A stretch of DNA of 5,794 nucleotides from an uncultured Lachnospiraceae bacterium (GTDB taxonomy: Bacteria > Bacillota_A > Clostridia > Lachnospirales > Lachnospiraceae). The stretch covers positions 1-5,794 of the forward strand of contig USDU01000163.1 of assembly GCA_900553635.1 (NCBI GenBank), read 5' to 3'. A program made the position numbers and the translations under genes. Shown here one piece after another: positions 1-5,794 of this stretch. Within the stretch, counting starts at the first letter, position 1, and every line of letters starts with the position of its first letter. Below the pieces are notes generated by a model, which was not told where the DNA came from, ran no database searches, and saw only the letters and a list, made by a program, of their open reading frames with translations.

Positions 1-1026
1 GGAAATGGAACCATTCCGGCTGTCTACTCCGAGCGAATCAAGCTTGCGAAGCACGCAGGCATGCAGGTCATGGAGCTGTGGAAAAAGAATATCCGTCCCC
101 GTGACATTATGACAAAGGAAGCTTTCCTGAACGCCCTGACTGTGGATATGGCTCTGGGCTGCTCCACCAACAGTATGCTGCATCTTCCGGCCATCGCCCA
201 TGAGGCAGATGTGGATCTGAATATGGAGATTGCCAACGAGATGAGCGCCAAAACTCCGAACCTGTGCCACCTGGCGCCGGCAGGCCCCACTTACATGGAA
301 GACCTGAACGAGGCAGGCGGCGTATACGCAGTTATGAACGAATTAAATAAGAAGAACCTGCTGAACACAGATCTGATTACCGTAACCGGCAAGACCGTCG
401 GCGAAAACATTGCAGGCTGTATAAACCGTAACCCGGAGGTCATCCGACCCATTGACAATCCCTACAGCGAGATCGGCGGTATCGCCGTTCTGAAGGGCAA
501 CCTGGCGCCGGATACCGGCGTGGTAAAGCGTTCCGCAGTGGTGCCGGAAATGATGGTCCATGAGGGACCGGCCCGCGTCTTCGACTGTGAGGAGGACGCT
601 ATCGCAGCTATCAAGGGCGGCAAGATCGTGGCAGGCGACGTGGTTGTTATCCGCTACGAGGGACCCAAGGGCGGCCCGGGCATGAGAGAGATGCTGAACC
701 CGACTTCCGCCATCGCAGGTATGGGTCTGGGCTCCACGGTGGCACTGATTACCGATGGCCGTTTCAGCGGCGCGTCCAGAGGCGCGTCTATCGGACACGT
801 ATCTCCGGAAGCAGCCGTAGGCGGACCGATTGCCCTGGTAGAAGAGGGCGATCGTATCCTCATTGATATTCCGAACAACAAGCTGGAGGTTCTGGTATCT
901 GACGAGGAACTGGCAGCCAGAAAAGCGAAATGGCAGCCGCGTGAGCCGAGGGTCACTACGGGCTATCTGGCGCGCTACGCGAAAATGGTAACCTCCGGAA
1001 ACAGAGGAGCAATACTGGAGAAATAG
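1..1026 (+). CDS. ilvD: Dihydroxyacid dehydratase, C-terminal 341 residues (5' end outside window)
   Basis: Dihydroxyacid dehydratase removes water from 2,3-dihydroxy-isovalerate and 2,3-dihydroxy-3-methylvalerate to give the 2-keto acid precursors of valine/leucine and isoleucine; it is a cytosolic Fe-S enzyme. The frame is open from base 1, so this is a gene cut by the window edge and the ATG at 61 is internal. Against a usual length of about 550-570 residues, roughly 210-230 N-terminal residues are missing, including the CDK and CGxC-type cluster-cysteine motifs. Visible family marks are GCSTN followed by [10 protein letters not shown] (157 onward), [11 protein letters not shown] (about 661-693), and the second ILVD/EDD signature TDGRFSG at 751-771, whose serine (766-768) is the proposed catalytic base in this family. 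The C terminus ([17 protein letters not shown]) is typical. The related sugar-acid dehydratase Edd is less likely because ilvB follows directly. Confidence 0.97.
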   Translation, partial: GNGTIPAVYSERIKLAKHAGMQVMELWKKNIRPRDIMTKEAFLNALTVDMALGCSTNSMLHLPAIAHEADVDLNMEIANEMSAKTPNLCHLAPAGPTYMEDLNEAGGVYAVMNELNKKNLLNTDLITVTGKTVGENIAGCINRNPEVIRPIDNPYSEIGGIAVLKGNLAPDTGVVKRSAVVPEMMVHEGPARVFDCEEDAIAAIKGGKIVAGDVVVIRYEGPKGGPGMREMLNPTSAIAGMGLGSTVALITDGRFSGASRGASIGHVSPEAAVGGPIALVEEGDRILIDIPNNKLEVLVSDEELAARKAKWQPREPRVTTGYLARYAKMVTSGNRGAILEK

Positions 1027-1054
1027 TTTAGTCATGCGTTTGTATGGGCTAAAC
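1026..1054 (+). other. Intercistronic hairpin between ilvD and ilvB
   Basis: The arms GTTTAG (1026-1031) and CTAAAC (1049-1054) are perfectly complementary. The stem extends by T1032-G1048 (wobble) and C1033-G1047, then past a bulged G1046 through A1034-T1045, T1035-A1044 and a G1036-T1043 wobble, leaving a six-base loop at 1037-1042. The first base is the last base of the ilvD stop codon. No T-run follows, so it is not an intrinsic terminator. It may protect or mark a processing site in a joint ilvD-ilvB message, or be incidental. Stability was not computed. Confidence 0.45.
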
Positions 1055-1088
1055 GTACGAGTTAATATGAATAAAGGGGAGAGCAAAT

Positions 1089-2768
1089 ATGGAACTGACA
1101 GGAGCACAGATCTTAGTAGAATGTCTCAAAGAGCAGGGCGTAGACACCGTCTTTGGATACCCGGGCGGAGCCATTCTGAACGTATACGATGAATTATATA
1201 AGCACAGCGATGAGATTCGTCATATTCTGACCTCTCACGAGCAGGGCGCGTCCCATGCGGCAGACGGCTATGCCAGAGCCACCGGCAAGGTAGGCGTATG
1301 TCTGGCCACATCCGGCCCGGGTGCCACCAATCTGGTTACCGGTATCGCTACCGCGTACATGGATTCTGTACCCATGGTAGCCATTACCTGCAACGTGGGA
1401 AAAGGACTGTTGGGAAGAGATTCCTTCCAGGAGGTAGATATTTCCGGTATTACCATGCCGATTACCAAGCATAACTTTATTATTAAGGATGCAGAAGCAC
1501 TGGCCCCGGCTCTTCGCAAGGCCTTCGATATCGCCAGAAGCGGACGTCCCGGTCCGGTCCTGGTGGACATCACCAAGAATGCCACCGCGGATAAGACCGA
1601 CTATGAATATAAGAAGCCGGAAGAGCCCAAGCGCGTAACGGATACTATCAAAGATGAGGATATCGAAAAAGCCCTGGAAATGATTCGGGAGGCAGAGCGT
1701 CCGTTCATCTTTGTGGGCGGAGGTTCTGTTATCTCCGGCGCATCCGAAATGGTAAATATCTTTGCCCATAAGGTCAACGCTCCGGTCTGTGATTCCCTGA
1801 TGGGAAAGGGCGCGTTCAACGGCACCGACCCGCTGTACACCGGCATGCTGGGTATGCACGGAACCAAGGCGTCCAATTTCGGCGTAGCCCACTGCGATCT
1901 GCTGATTACCCTGGGCGCGCGTTTCAGCGACCGTGTCACCGGCGACACCAGCCGATTTGCCAAAAAGGCGAAGATTCTCCAGATCGACATCGACCCGGCA
2001 GAGATCAATAAAAATGTCCTGGTAAGCGGCAGCGTCATCGGCGATGTGAAATCCGTGCTGGAAATCCTGAACGCGAAGCTTCCGGATATGAAGCATGACG
2101 CATGGGTAGAAGAGGTAGAAGCCCTGAAGAATAAATATCCGCTGAAATTTGACGACGACCGTCTGACAGGCCCCTATGTGGTAGAAGAATTGTACCGCGT
2201 AACAAAGGGCGACGCCATTATCACCACCGAGGTTGGTCAGAACCAGATGTGGGCGGCACAGTATTATAAGTACAAGGGGCCGAGAACCTTCCTAACCTCG
2301 GGAGGACTGGGAACCATGGGCTATGGCCTGGGAGCCGGCATCGGAGCCAAGATTGGCTGCCCGGAAAAAACGGTAGTCAATGTGGCAGGCGACGGCTGCT
2401 TCCGCATGAATATGAATGAAATTGCGACGGCAGCCCGCTATCAGGTACCGATCATCGAGTTAGTACTGAATAACCATGTGCTGGGTATGGTACGTCAGTG
2501 GCAGACCCTGTACTATGGACAGCGCTATTCCGCCACCGTCTTAAACGATCAGGTGGATTTCGTAAAGCTGGCAGAGGCCATGGGCGCAGTCGGTATGCGT
2601 GTGACAAAGAAGGAAGAAGTCGCTCCGGCGCTGGAGAAGGCCATTGCCATGGGCCGTCCGGTGGTGTTGGAGTGTGTCATCGACAGTGATGACAAGGTGT
2701 TCCCGATGATGTCTCCGGGAGCCCCGCTGGAGGATACCTTTGATGCGGACGATTTAAATCAGAAGTAA
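1089..2768 (+). CDS. ilvB: Acetolactate synthase (AHAS), catalytic large subunit, 559 aa
   Basis: This thiamine-diphosphate enzyme condenses pyruvate with a second pyruvate or with 2-ketobutyrate, the first committed step of valine/leucine and isoleucine synthesis. The start is supported by AAAGGGGAG at 1073-1081, seven bases ahead of the ATG, and by the normal N terminus (MELTGAQILVECLKEQGVDT). Length is standard. The N-terminal pyrimidine-binding domain has GYPGGA (residues 23-28) and the cofactor-activating Glu51 in SHEQGASHAADGYAR. The central domain has the FAD-associated GARFSDRVTG (about 276-285). The C-terminal diphosphate domain has GDG (434-436) through NN (461-462), followed by HVLGMVRQWQ with Trp471, the usual 2-ketobutyrate-preference tryptophan. 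An odd point is CNVG (101-104) where most family members have GQVP. FAD dependence and the LGMVRQW motif favour AHAS over catabolic acetolactate synthase AlsS. No ilvN follows, so the regulatory subunit, if any, lies elsewhere. Confidence 0.96.
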   Translation: MELTGAQILVECLKEQGVDTVFGYPGGAILNVYDELYKHSDEIRHILTSHEQGASHAADGYARATGKVGVCLATSGPGATNLVTGIATAYMDSVPMVAITCNVGKGLLGRDSFQEVDISGITMPITKHNFIIKDAEALAPALRKAFDIARSGRPGPVLVDITKNATADKTDYEYKKPEEPKRVTDTIKDEDIEKALEMIREAERPFIFVGGGSVISGASEMVNIFAHKVNAPVCDSLMGKGAFNGTDPLYTGMLGMHGTKASNFGVAHCDLLITLGARFSDRVTGDTSRFAKKAKILQIDIDPAEINKNVLVSGSVIGDVKSVLEILNAKLPDMKHDAWVEEVEALKNKYPLKFDDDRLTGPYVVEELYRVTKGDAIITTEVGQNQMWAAQYYKYKGPRTFLTSGGLGTMGYGLGAGIGAKIGCPEKTVVNVAGDGCFRMNMNEIATAARYQVPIIELVLNNHVLGMVRQWQTLYYGQRYSATVLNDQVDFVKLAEAMGAVGMRVTKKEEVAPALEKAIAMGRPVVLECVIDSDDKVFPMMSPGAPLEDTFDADDLNQK

Positions 2769-2784
2769 GACATCAAAAAAACGA

Positions 2785-2800
2785 GTGGAGTAAAAAGTGA
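2785..2800 (+). promoter_or_regulatory. Weak or displaced ribosome binding site of the L,D-transpeptidase gene
   Basis: The best Shine-Dalgarno candidate, GTGGAG (2785-2790), sits 14 bases before the ATG at 2805, longer than usual; the alternative AAGTGA (2795-2800) is well spaced but poor. The only in-frame codons between the ilvB stop and 2805 are non-start codons apart from a rare ATC, and the next ATG (2892) would remove the membrane anchor. The start at 2805 is therefore kept. The other four genes' signals are stronger where visible, suggesting lower translation here. Confidence 0.5.
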
Positions 2801-2804
2801 AAAA

Positions 2805-4172
2805 ATGATAGCGGTAATAAAACGGATACGCTGGTATCTCTGGGTGTTAATTGTTCTTGTGGTGGCATACGTGGGAGTTTCCATTTATTTTATGGAACAT
2901 TTCTTTACGGGTACCGAGGTCAACGGAGTGAACGCGGATCTGTATACGGTGAAACAGGTGAACGAGCTGCTGCTTTCTCAGGCAAACGCTTACACATTAA
3001 CCATTACGGGGCGGGGCGGCGACACCGTCACCCTGACCCCGGAAAAGCTTGGCATGAGCTTCTCTGAGGGCGATACCGTCCGGACGCTGAAGCGGAAGCA
3101 GAACGGTTTTCTATGGCCCAGAATGTTCTGGCAGAAGGATCTGTACCAGATTGGACCGGAGATCAGCTACGATGAGGATGCCTTTGATGCTGCAGTGAAT
3201 TCCTGCATGAAAAAGGGCGCTTCTCCGGAAAATGCCTGGGTGGAAATGACGGAGGATGGCTACAAGATACATAAAGAGGAGCAGGGTGCCGAGCTTGATT
3301 GGGAAGCCTTAAGCGGCCAGATCCGCATTGCTTCCGAAAGCCTGATAGAGACCCTTGATCTGGATGAGGCAGGCTGCTATGTGGAGCCTCAGATTACTAC
3401 AGAATCAGAAGAAATTACATCGCTGACAGCGCAGCTTGATGAATGGCTGGGAGCGTCTGTCACTTATACCTTTGGAAAACAGAGTGATGTGGTGGATAAA
3501 TCCGTTATCAGCGGTTTTATTACCATTGATGATGATTACAAGGCAACGCTTTCGGAGCAGGCTGTGACCGACTGGGTGACGGAGCTTGCAAAGGAGCGCG
3601 ACACCTACAAGCAGGCCCGCAGCTTCAACAGTACGCTGCGCGGTACCATTACGGTAAAGGGTGGCAATTACGGCTGGCAGATTGATAAAGCGGCCGAGAG
3701 CGCAGCACTTCTCGCTTCTATTGAAAAGGGCGAGACTGTTACAAAGGAGCCGGCGTACAGCCATAAGGGAAATACCTGGGATGGACCCAACGGCGACATC
3801 GGAAGCACCTATATCGAGGTAGATATGGGAGCGCAGCATATGTGGTGCTATAAAAATGGTAGCCTGGTGGTTGACACCGATGTGGTAACCGGCAATATCA
3901 GCCGTGGTTACAATACGCCGGCTATCGTGTCCCAGATTCAGTATAAGACCCGTAACGCAGTGCTGAAGGGCGATAACTACCGTACGCCGGTAAATTACTG
4001 GATGCCCTTCTACGGCAATTACGGAATCCATGACGCGTACTGGCGTGCCGAGTTTGGCGGAGAGGTCTATCTGACCAATGGCTCCCATGGCTGTGTCAAT
4101 ACACCGCCGGCAGCTATGGCGCAGGTATATGCCAATATGGAAACAGGAACGCCGGTAGTACTGTATTACTAA
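2805..4172 (+). CDS. Membrane-anchored L,D-transpeptidase (tandem PG_binding_4-like domains plus YkuD), 455 aa
   Basis: L,D-transpeptidases make 3-3 cross-links in peptidoglycan, or attach other groups to it, through a cysteine acyl-enzyme outside the membrane. The N terminus has basic residues (KRIR, 6-9) and then one hydrophobic segment (about 10-30, WYLWVLIVLVVAYVGVSIYF), which fits an uncleaved signal anchor with the rest outside. Two regions resemble the PG_binding_4 domain: about 60-170, and a clearer copy at 207-318 with the family-like GGNYGWQID and a closing TKEPAY. The YkuD domain runs from about 336 to the C terminus. Its catalytic motif is intact: His409 (GIHDAYW), then SHGCVN with Ser427, His428, Gly429, nucleophile Cys430 and Asn432. 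The layout and length recall Enterococcus faecium Ldtfm. It starts 36 bases after ilvB with no terminator between, so it may be on the ilv transcript. The enzyme class is secure; the exact bond formed in vivo is not known from sequence. Confidence 0.93.
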   Translation: MIAVIKRIRWYLWVLIVLVVAYVGVSIYFMEHFFTGTEVNGVNADLYTVKQVNELLLSQANAYTLTITGRGGDTVTLTPEKLGMSFSEGDTVRTLKRKQNGFLWPRMFWQKDLYQIGPEISYDEDAFDAAVNSCMKKGASPENAWVEMTEDGYKIHKEEQGAELDWEALSGQIRIASESLIETLDLDEAGCYVEPQITTESEEITSLTAQLDEWLGASVTYTFGKQSDVVDKSVISGFITIDDDYKATLSEQAVTDWVTELAKERDTYKQARSFNSTLRGTITVKGGNYGWQIDKAAESAALLASIEKGETVTKEPAYSHKGNTWDGPNGDIGSTYIEVDMGAQHMWCYKNGSLVVDTDVVTGNISRGYNTPAIVSQIQYKTRNAVLKGDNYRTPVNYWMPFYGNYGIHDAYWRAEFGGEVYLTNGSHGCVNTPPAAMAQVYANMETGTPVVLYY

Positions 4173-4178
4173 AAAACA

Positions 4179-4207
4179 TTGACAACAGTTTAACAGAGTA
4201 ATAGAAT
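4179..4207 (+). promoter_or_regulatory. Predicted sigma-A promoter for serC-serA
   Basis: A perfect -35 TTGACA (4179-4184) is separated by exactly 17 bases from a five-of-six -10 TAGAAT (4202-4207). An A-run at 4171-4176 lies just upstream, in the place of an UP element. Transcription would start near 4213-4216, giving a leader of roughly 90 bases before the serC ATG at 4303. A second, perfect TATAAT occurs at 4217-4222 but has no recognisable -35 at 16-18 bases and no TG extension, so it is the weaker candidate. The promoter begins just after the transpeptidase stop codon and makes serC-serA a separate unit, although read-through from upstream is not excluded because no terminator is visible. 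Confidence 0.75.
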
Positions 4208-4233
4208 AAAGGAAATTATAATACATACGTAAA

Positions 4234-4275
4234 GGCCCGGCGATAGTCAGGAAGTTCTGAATTATCTGCCGGGCC
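4234..4275 (+). promoter_or_regulatory. Long interrupted hairpin in the serC leader
   Basis: The GC-rich arms GGCCCGGC (4234-4241) and GCCGGGCC (4268-4275) pair perfectly over eight bases. After a bulged T4267, GATAG (4242-4246) pairs with TTATC (4262-4266, one G-T wobble). After a bulged A4261, TCAG (4247-4250) pairs with CTGA (4257-4260), closing a six-base loop GAAGTT. This gives 17 pairs in all with two single-base bulges on the 3' side. No T-run follows on either strand (only TTT on the - strand), so neither a + strand terminator nor a convincing reverse one is supported. It ends 13 bases before the serC Shine-Dalgarno site. It may stabilise the 5' end of the mRNA or be a binding site for a regulator. 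I do not recognise it as a known riboswitch or T-box. Confidence 0.6.
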
Positions 4276-4287
4276 ATGAGTGAAAAC

Positions 4288-4294
4288 GGGAGGA
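4288..4294 (+). promoter_or_regulatory. serC ribosome binding site that decides the start at 4303
   Basis: GGGAGGA lies eight bases before ATG 4303, an ideal spacing. The in-frame ATG at 4276, nine codons upstream, follows directly on the GC-rich hairpin arm and has no Shine-Dalgarno sequence; the extra residues it would add have no place in SerC, which normally begins a few residues before NFSAGPA. Confidence 0.85.
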
Positions 4295-4302
4295 ATGAAA
4301 AC

Positions 4303-5382
4303 ATGAGTCGTGTGTACAATTTTTCAGCAGGACCGGCCGTAATGCCGGAAGAGGTTTTACGCGAGGCAGCAGATGAGATGCTGGACTACAAGGGAACAGG
4401 AATGTCTGTGATGGAGATGTCACACCGCTCTAAGGCTTTCGAGAATATCATCAATGAGGCAGAACAGGATCTGCGCGATTTGATGCAGATCCCGGACAAT
4501 TACAAGGTGCTGTTCATGCAGGGCGGCGCGCATTTGCAGTTTGCGGCGATTCCCATGAACCTGATGAAAAATAAGGTGGCGGATTACATCATCACCGGAC
4601 AGTGGGCAAAGAAAGCATTGAAAGAGGCGCAGATCTACGGACAGGCAAACGCTATCGCGTCATCCGAGGATAAAACCTTCTCTTATATTCCGGATTGCTC
4701 CGATCTGCCGATCAGCCCGGACGCAGATTATGTATATATCTGCGAGAACAACACCATCTACGGAACCAAGTTCCATACCCTGCCGGATACCAAGGGCAAG
4801 ACTCTGGTATCTGATATTTCCTCCTGTTTCTTATCCGAGCCGGTAGACGTAAGCAAATATGGTCTGATCTACGGCGGCGTACAGAAAAATGTGGGTCCCG
4901 CAGGCATGGCCATCGTCATCATCCGGGAGGATTTGATTACCGAGGATGTGCTTCCGTACACGCCGACTTATATGAAGTACAAGATCCATGCGGATGCCAA
5001 TTCTCTTTACAACACTCCGAACTGCTACTGCATCTACATGTGCGGCAAGGTTTTCAAATGGCTGAAGAAGCAGGGCGGTCTGGAAGTGATGAAGGCGAGA
5101 AATGAAGAAAAGGCAAAGGTTCTCTATGACTTCCTGGATTCCAGTAAGCTGTTCAAGGGCACGGTCCGCAAAGAAGACCGTTCTATTATGAATGTACCGT
5201 TTGTAACCGGTGACAAGGATCTGGACGCCAAATTTATCAAAGAGGCCACCGAGGCAGGCTTTGTGAACCTGAAGGGTCACAGAACCGTCGGCGGCATGCG
5301 CGCAAGCATCTACAACGCTATGCCGCTCGAGGGTGTCAAGGCTCTGGTAGAGTTTATGAAGAAGTTTGAGGAGGAAAACTAA
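4303..5382 (+). CDS. serC: Phosphoserine aminotransferase, 359 aa
   Basis: SerC is a cytosolic pyridoxal-phosphate enzyme that transfers an amino group from glutamate to 3-phosphohydroxypyruvate, giving phosphoserine; in many bacteria it also serves the pyridoxal phosphate pathway. Family marks run the whole length: VYNFSAGPAVMPEEVL at the N terminus, MSHRSKAFENI, GGAHLQFAAIPMNL in the cofactor-phosphate region, SDISSCFLSEPVDVSKYG, the cofactor lysine Lys195 in YGGVQKNVGPAG (codon 4885-4887), and GHRTVGGMRASIYNAMPLEG near the C terminus. Length matches the usual ~360 residues with start 4303. It is followed after three bases by serA, whose enzyme makes SerC's substrate, so the two form an operon. 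Its own promoter and a structured leader lie upstream. Nothing looks truncated or altered. Confidence 0.98.
   Translation: MSRVYNFSAGPAVMPEEVLREAADEMLDYKGTGMSVMEMSHRSKAFENIINEAEQDLRDLMQIPDNYKVLFMQGGAHLQFAAIPMNLMKNKVADYIITGQWAKKALKEAQIYGQANAIASSEDKTFSYIPDCSDLPISPDADYVYICENNTIYGTKFHTLPDTKGKTLVSDISSCFLSEPVDVSKYGLIYGGVQKNVGPAGMAIVIIREDLITEDVLPYTPTYMKYKIHADANSLYNTPNCYCIYMCGKVFKWLKKQGGLEVMKARNEEKAKVLYDFLDSSKLFKGTVRKEDRSIMNVPFVTGDKDLDAKFIKEATEAGFVNLKGHRTVGGMRASIYNAMPLEGVKALVEFMKKFEEEN
5368..5376 (+). promoter_or_regulatory. serA ribosome binding site embedded in the last serC codons
   Basis: The codons for the final three glutamates of SerC (GAG GAG GAA) supply AGGAGG at 5369-5374, 11 bases before the serA ATG. 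The serC stop codon lies between the site and the start, an arrangement that favours translational coupling of serC and serA. Confidence 0.8.
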
Positions 5383-5385
5383 GCC

Positions 5386-5794
5386 ATGTATCAGTACAAA
5401 TGCATGAATCAGATCGCGCAGTTCGGTCTGAATCATTTCACAGAGAATTATAAGCAGACCGAGAATATGGAGGAGGCGGACGCGCTGCTGGTCAGAAGCG
5501 CGGCGCTTCATGAGGTAGAATTCCCGGAAAATCTGAAGGCTATTGCCCGTGCAGGAGCCGGTGTAAATAACATTCCGCTTACCAAATGTGCGGATCAGGG
5601 TATCGTTGTATTCAATACACCGGGAGCCAATGCCAACGGCGTTAAGGAGCTGGTACTGGCAGGTATGCTGCTGGCAGCCAGAGATATCGTGGGCGGCGTC
5701 AACTGGGTGCAGTCCGAGCGTATGAACGAGGATATCAGTAAGCTTGCGGAAAAGCAGAAGAAGCAGTTTGCAGGCCATGAGATTCAGGGCAAGA
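5386..5794 (+). CDS. serA: D-3-phosphoglycerate dehydrogenase, N-terminal 136 residues (3' end outside window)
   Basis: SerA oxidises 3-phosphoglycerate to 3-phosphohydroxypyruvate with NAD, the entry step of serine synthesis, and feeds SerC encoded just upstream. The frame is open from ATG 5386 to the window end. Diagnostic stretches are ADALLVRSA (31-39), where Arg37 corresponds to the substrate-contacting arginine of the family; ARAGAGVNNIPL (54-65), the substrate loop; and VVFNTPGANANGVKELVLAGMLLAARDI. The NAD-binding GxGxxG motif and the catalytic Arg/Glu/His lie beyond the edge. The start region (MYQYKCMNQI) and the basic stretch around 115-130 before the cofactor domain resemble the short SerA form of about 390 residues with a C-terminal ACT domain, but that C terminus cannot be seen, so serine feedback control is only an inference. 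Confidence 0.95.
   Translation, partial: MYQYKCMNQIAQFGLNHFTENYKQTENMEEADALLVRSAALHEVEFPENLKAIARAGAGVNNIPLTKCADQGIVVFNTPGANANGVKELVLAGMLLAARDIVGGVNWVQSERMNEDISKLAEKQKKQFAGHEIQGK

Noticed and set aside
157..171. Cysteine in GCSTN of IlvD (often GGSTN) as an extra Fe-S ligand
   Set aside because: The known cluster cysteines lie upstream of this motif, outside the window, and I recall GCSTN as an ordinary variant in some clostridial and archaeal family members.
1040..1068. Possible promoter TTGTAT-17-TAATAT before ilvB
   Set aside because: Both boxes are poor matches (three and four of six), and the predicted start would fall on the ilvB Shine-Dalgarno site, leaving almost no leader.
343..1107. 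Long - strand open frame (254 codons) opposite ilvD
   Set aside because: It is a mirror of the codon pattern of ilvD, runs past its stop, and its translation shows no recognisable domain. The same applies to the long - strand frames opposite ilvB (1194-2096), the transpeptidase (3405-4319) and serC-serA (4831-5778).
2498..2689. A 63-codon + strand frame inside ilvB
   Set aside because: It lies wholly within ilvB in another frame, has no ribosome binding site of note and no recognisable protein features.
2797..2808. Tiny frame GTG AAA AAA TGA overlapping the transpeptidase start
   Set aside because: Three codons in an A-rich stretch are expected by chance; nothing supports it as a leader peptide.
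4234..4275. Intrinsic terminator between the transpeptidase gene and serC
   Set aside because: The GC-rich stem is strong, but it is followed by ATGAGTGAAAACGGG rather than a T-run, and on the opposite strand only three Ts follow. It also lies downstream of the promoter.
4276..4302. Upstream in-frame ATG as the serC start
   Set aside because: It follows immediately on the hairpin arm with no Shine-Dalgarno sequence, while ATG 4303 has GGGAGGA at ideal spacing and gives the normal SerC N terminus.

Overview
The window carries five genes, all on the + strand and closely packed: the 3' part of ilvD, a complete ilvB, a complete L,D-transpeptidase (YkuD) gene, a complete serC, and the 5' part of serA. 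The GC content is moderate (estimated by eye, roughly 50-55%). Starts have strong purine-rich Shine-Dalgarno sites, and the promoter looks sigma-A-like. Protein details fit a Clostridia-type Firmicute, most likely a member of the Lachnospiraceae: GCSTN in IlvD, CNVG in place of GQVP in IlvB, a tandem PG_binding_4 plus YkuD protein, and a short-type SerA. The family placement is an inference from protein style, not from a marker gene.

Layout. Positions 1-1026 are dihydroxyacid dehydratase, cut by the window's left edge. A 62-base gap with a small hairpin leads to 1089-2768, the acetolactate synthase catalytic subunit. These two enzymes are consecutive-but-one steps of valine/isoleucine synthesis. 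No ilvN (regulatory subunit) or ilvC is present. Only 36 bases later, with no visible terminator, comes 2805-4172, a membrane-anchored cell-wall L,D-transpeptidase that may be read through from ilvDB.

The only sizeable non-coding stretch is 4173-4302 (130 bases). It holds a near-consensus promoter (TTGACA, 17 bases, TAGAAT), a second perfect TATAAT, and a long interrupted hairpin that ends just before the serC ribosome binding site. serC (best start 4303) and serA (start 5386, cut by the right edge) then form a two-gene serine operon, with the serA ribosome binding site lying inside the end of serC. SerA and SerC catalyse the first two committed steps from 3-phosphoglycerate to phosphoserine.

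Overall this is mostly ordinary core metabolism. I found no mobile element, CRISPR array, tRNA or rRNA, and no evidence of a new defence or biosynthetic system. The item most worth a second look is the structured leader of serC. Lesser points are the cell-wall gene set directly behind ilvB, the ilvD-ilvB intercistronic hairpin, and the IlvB active-site-loop variation.
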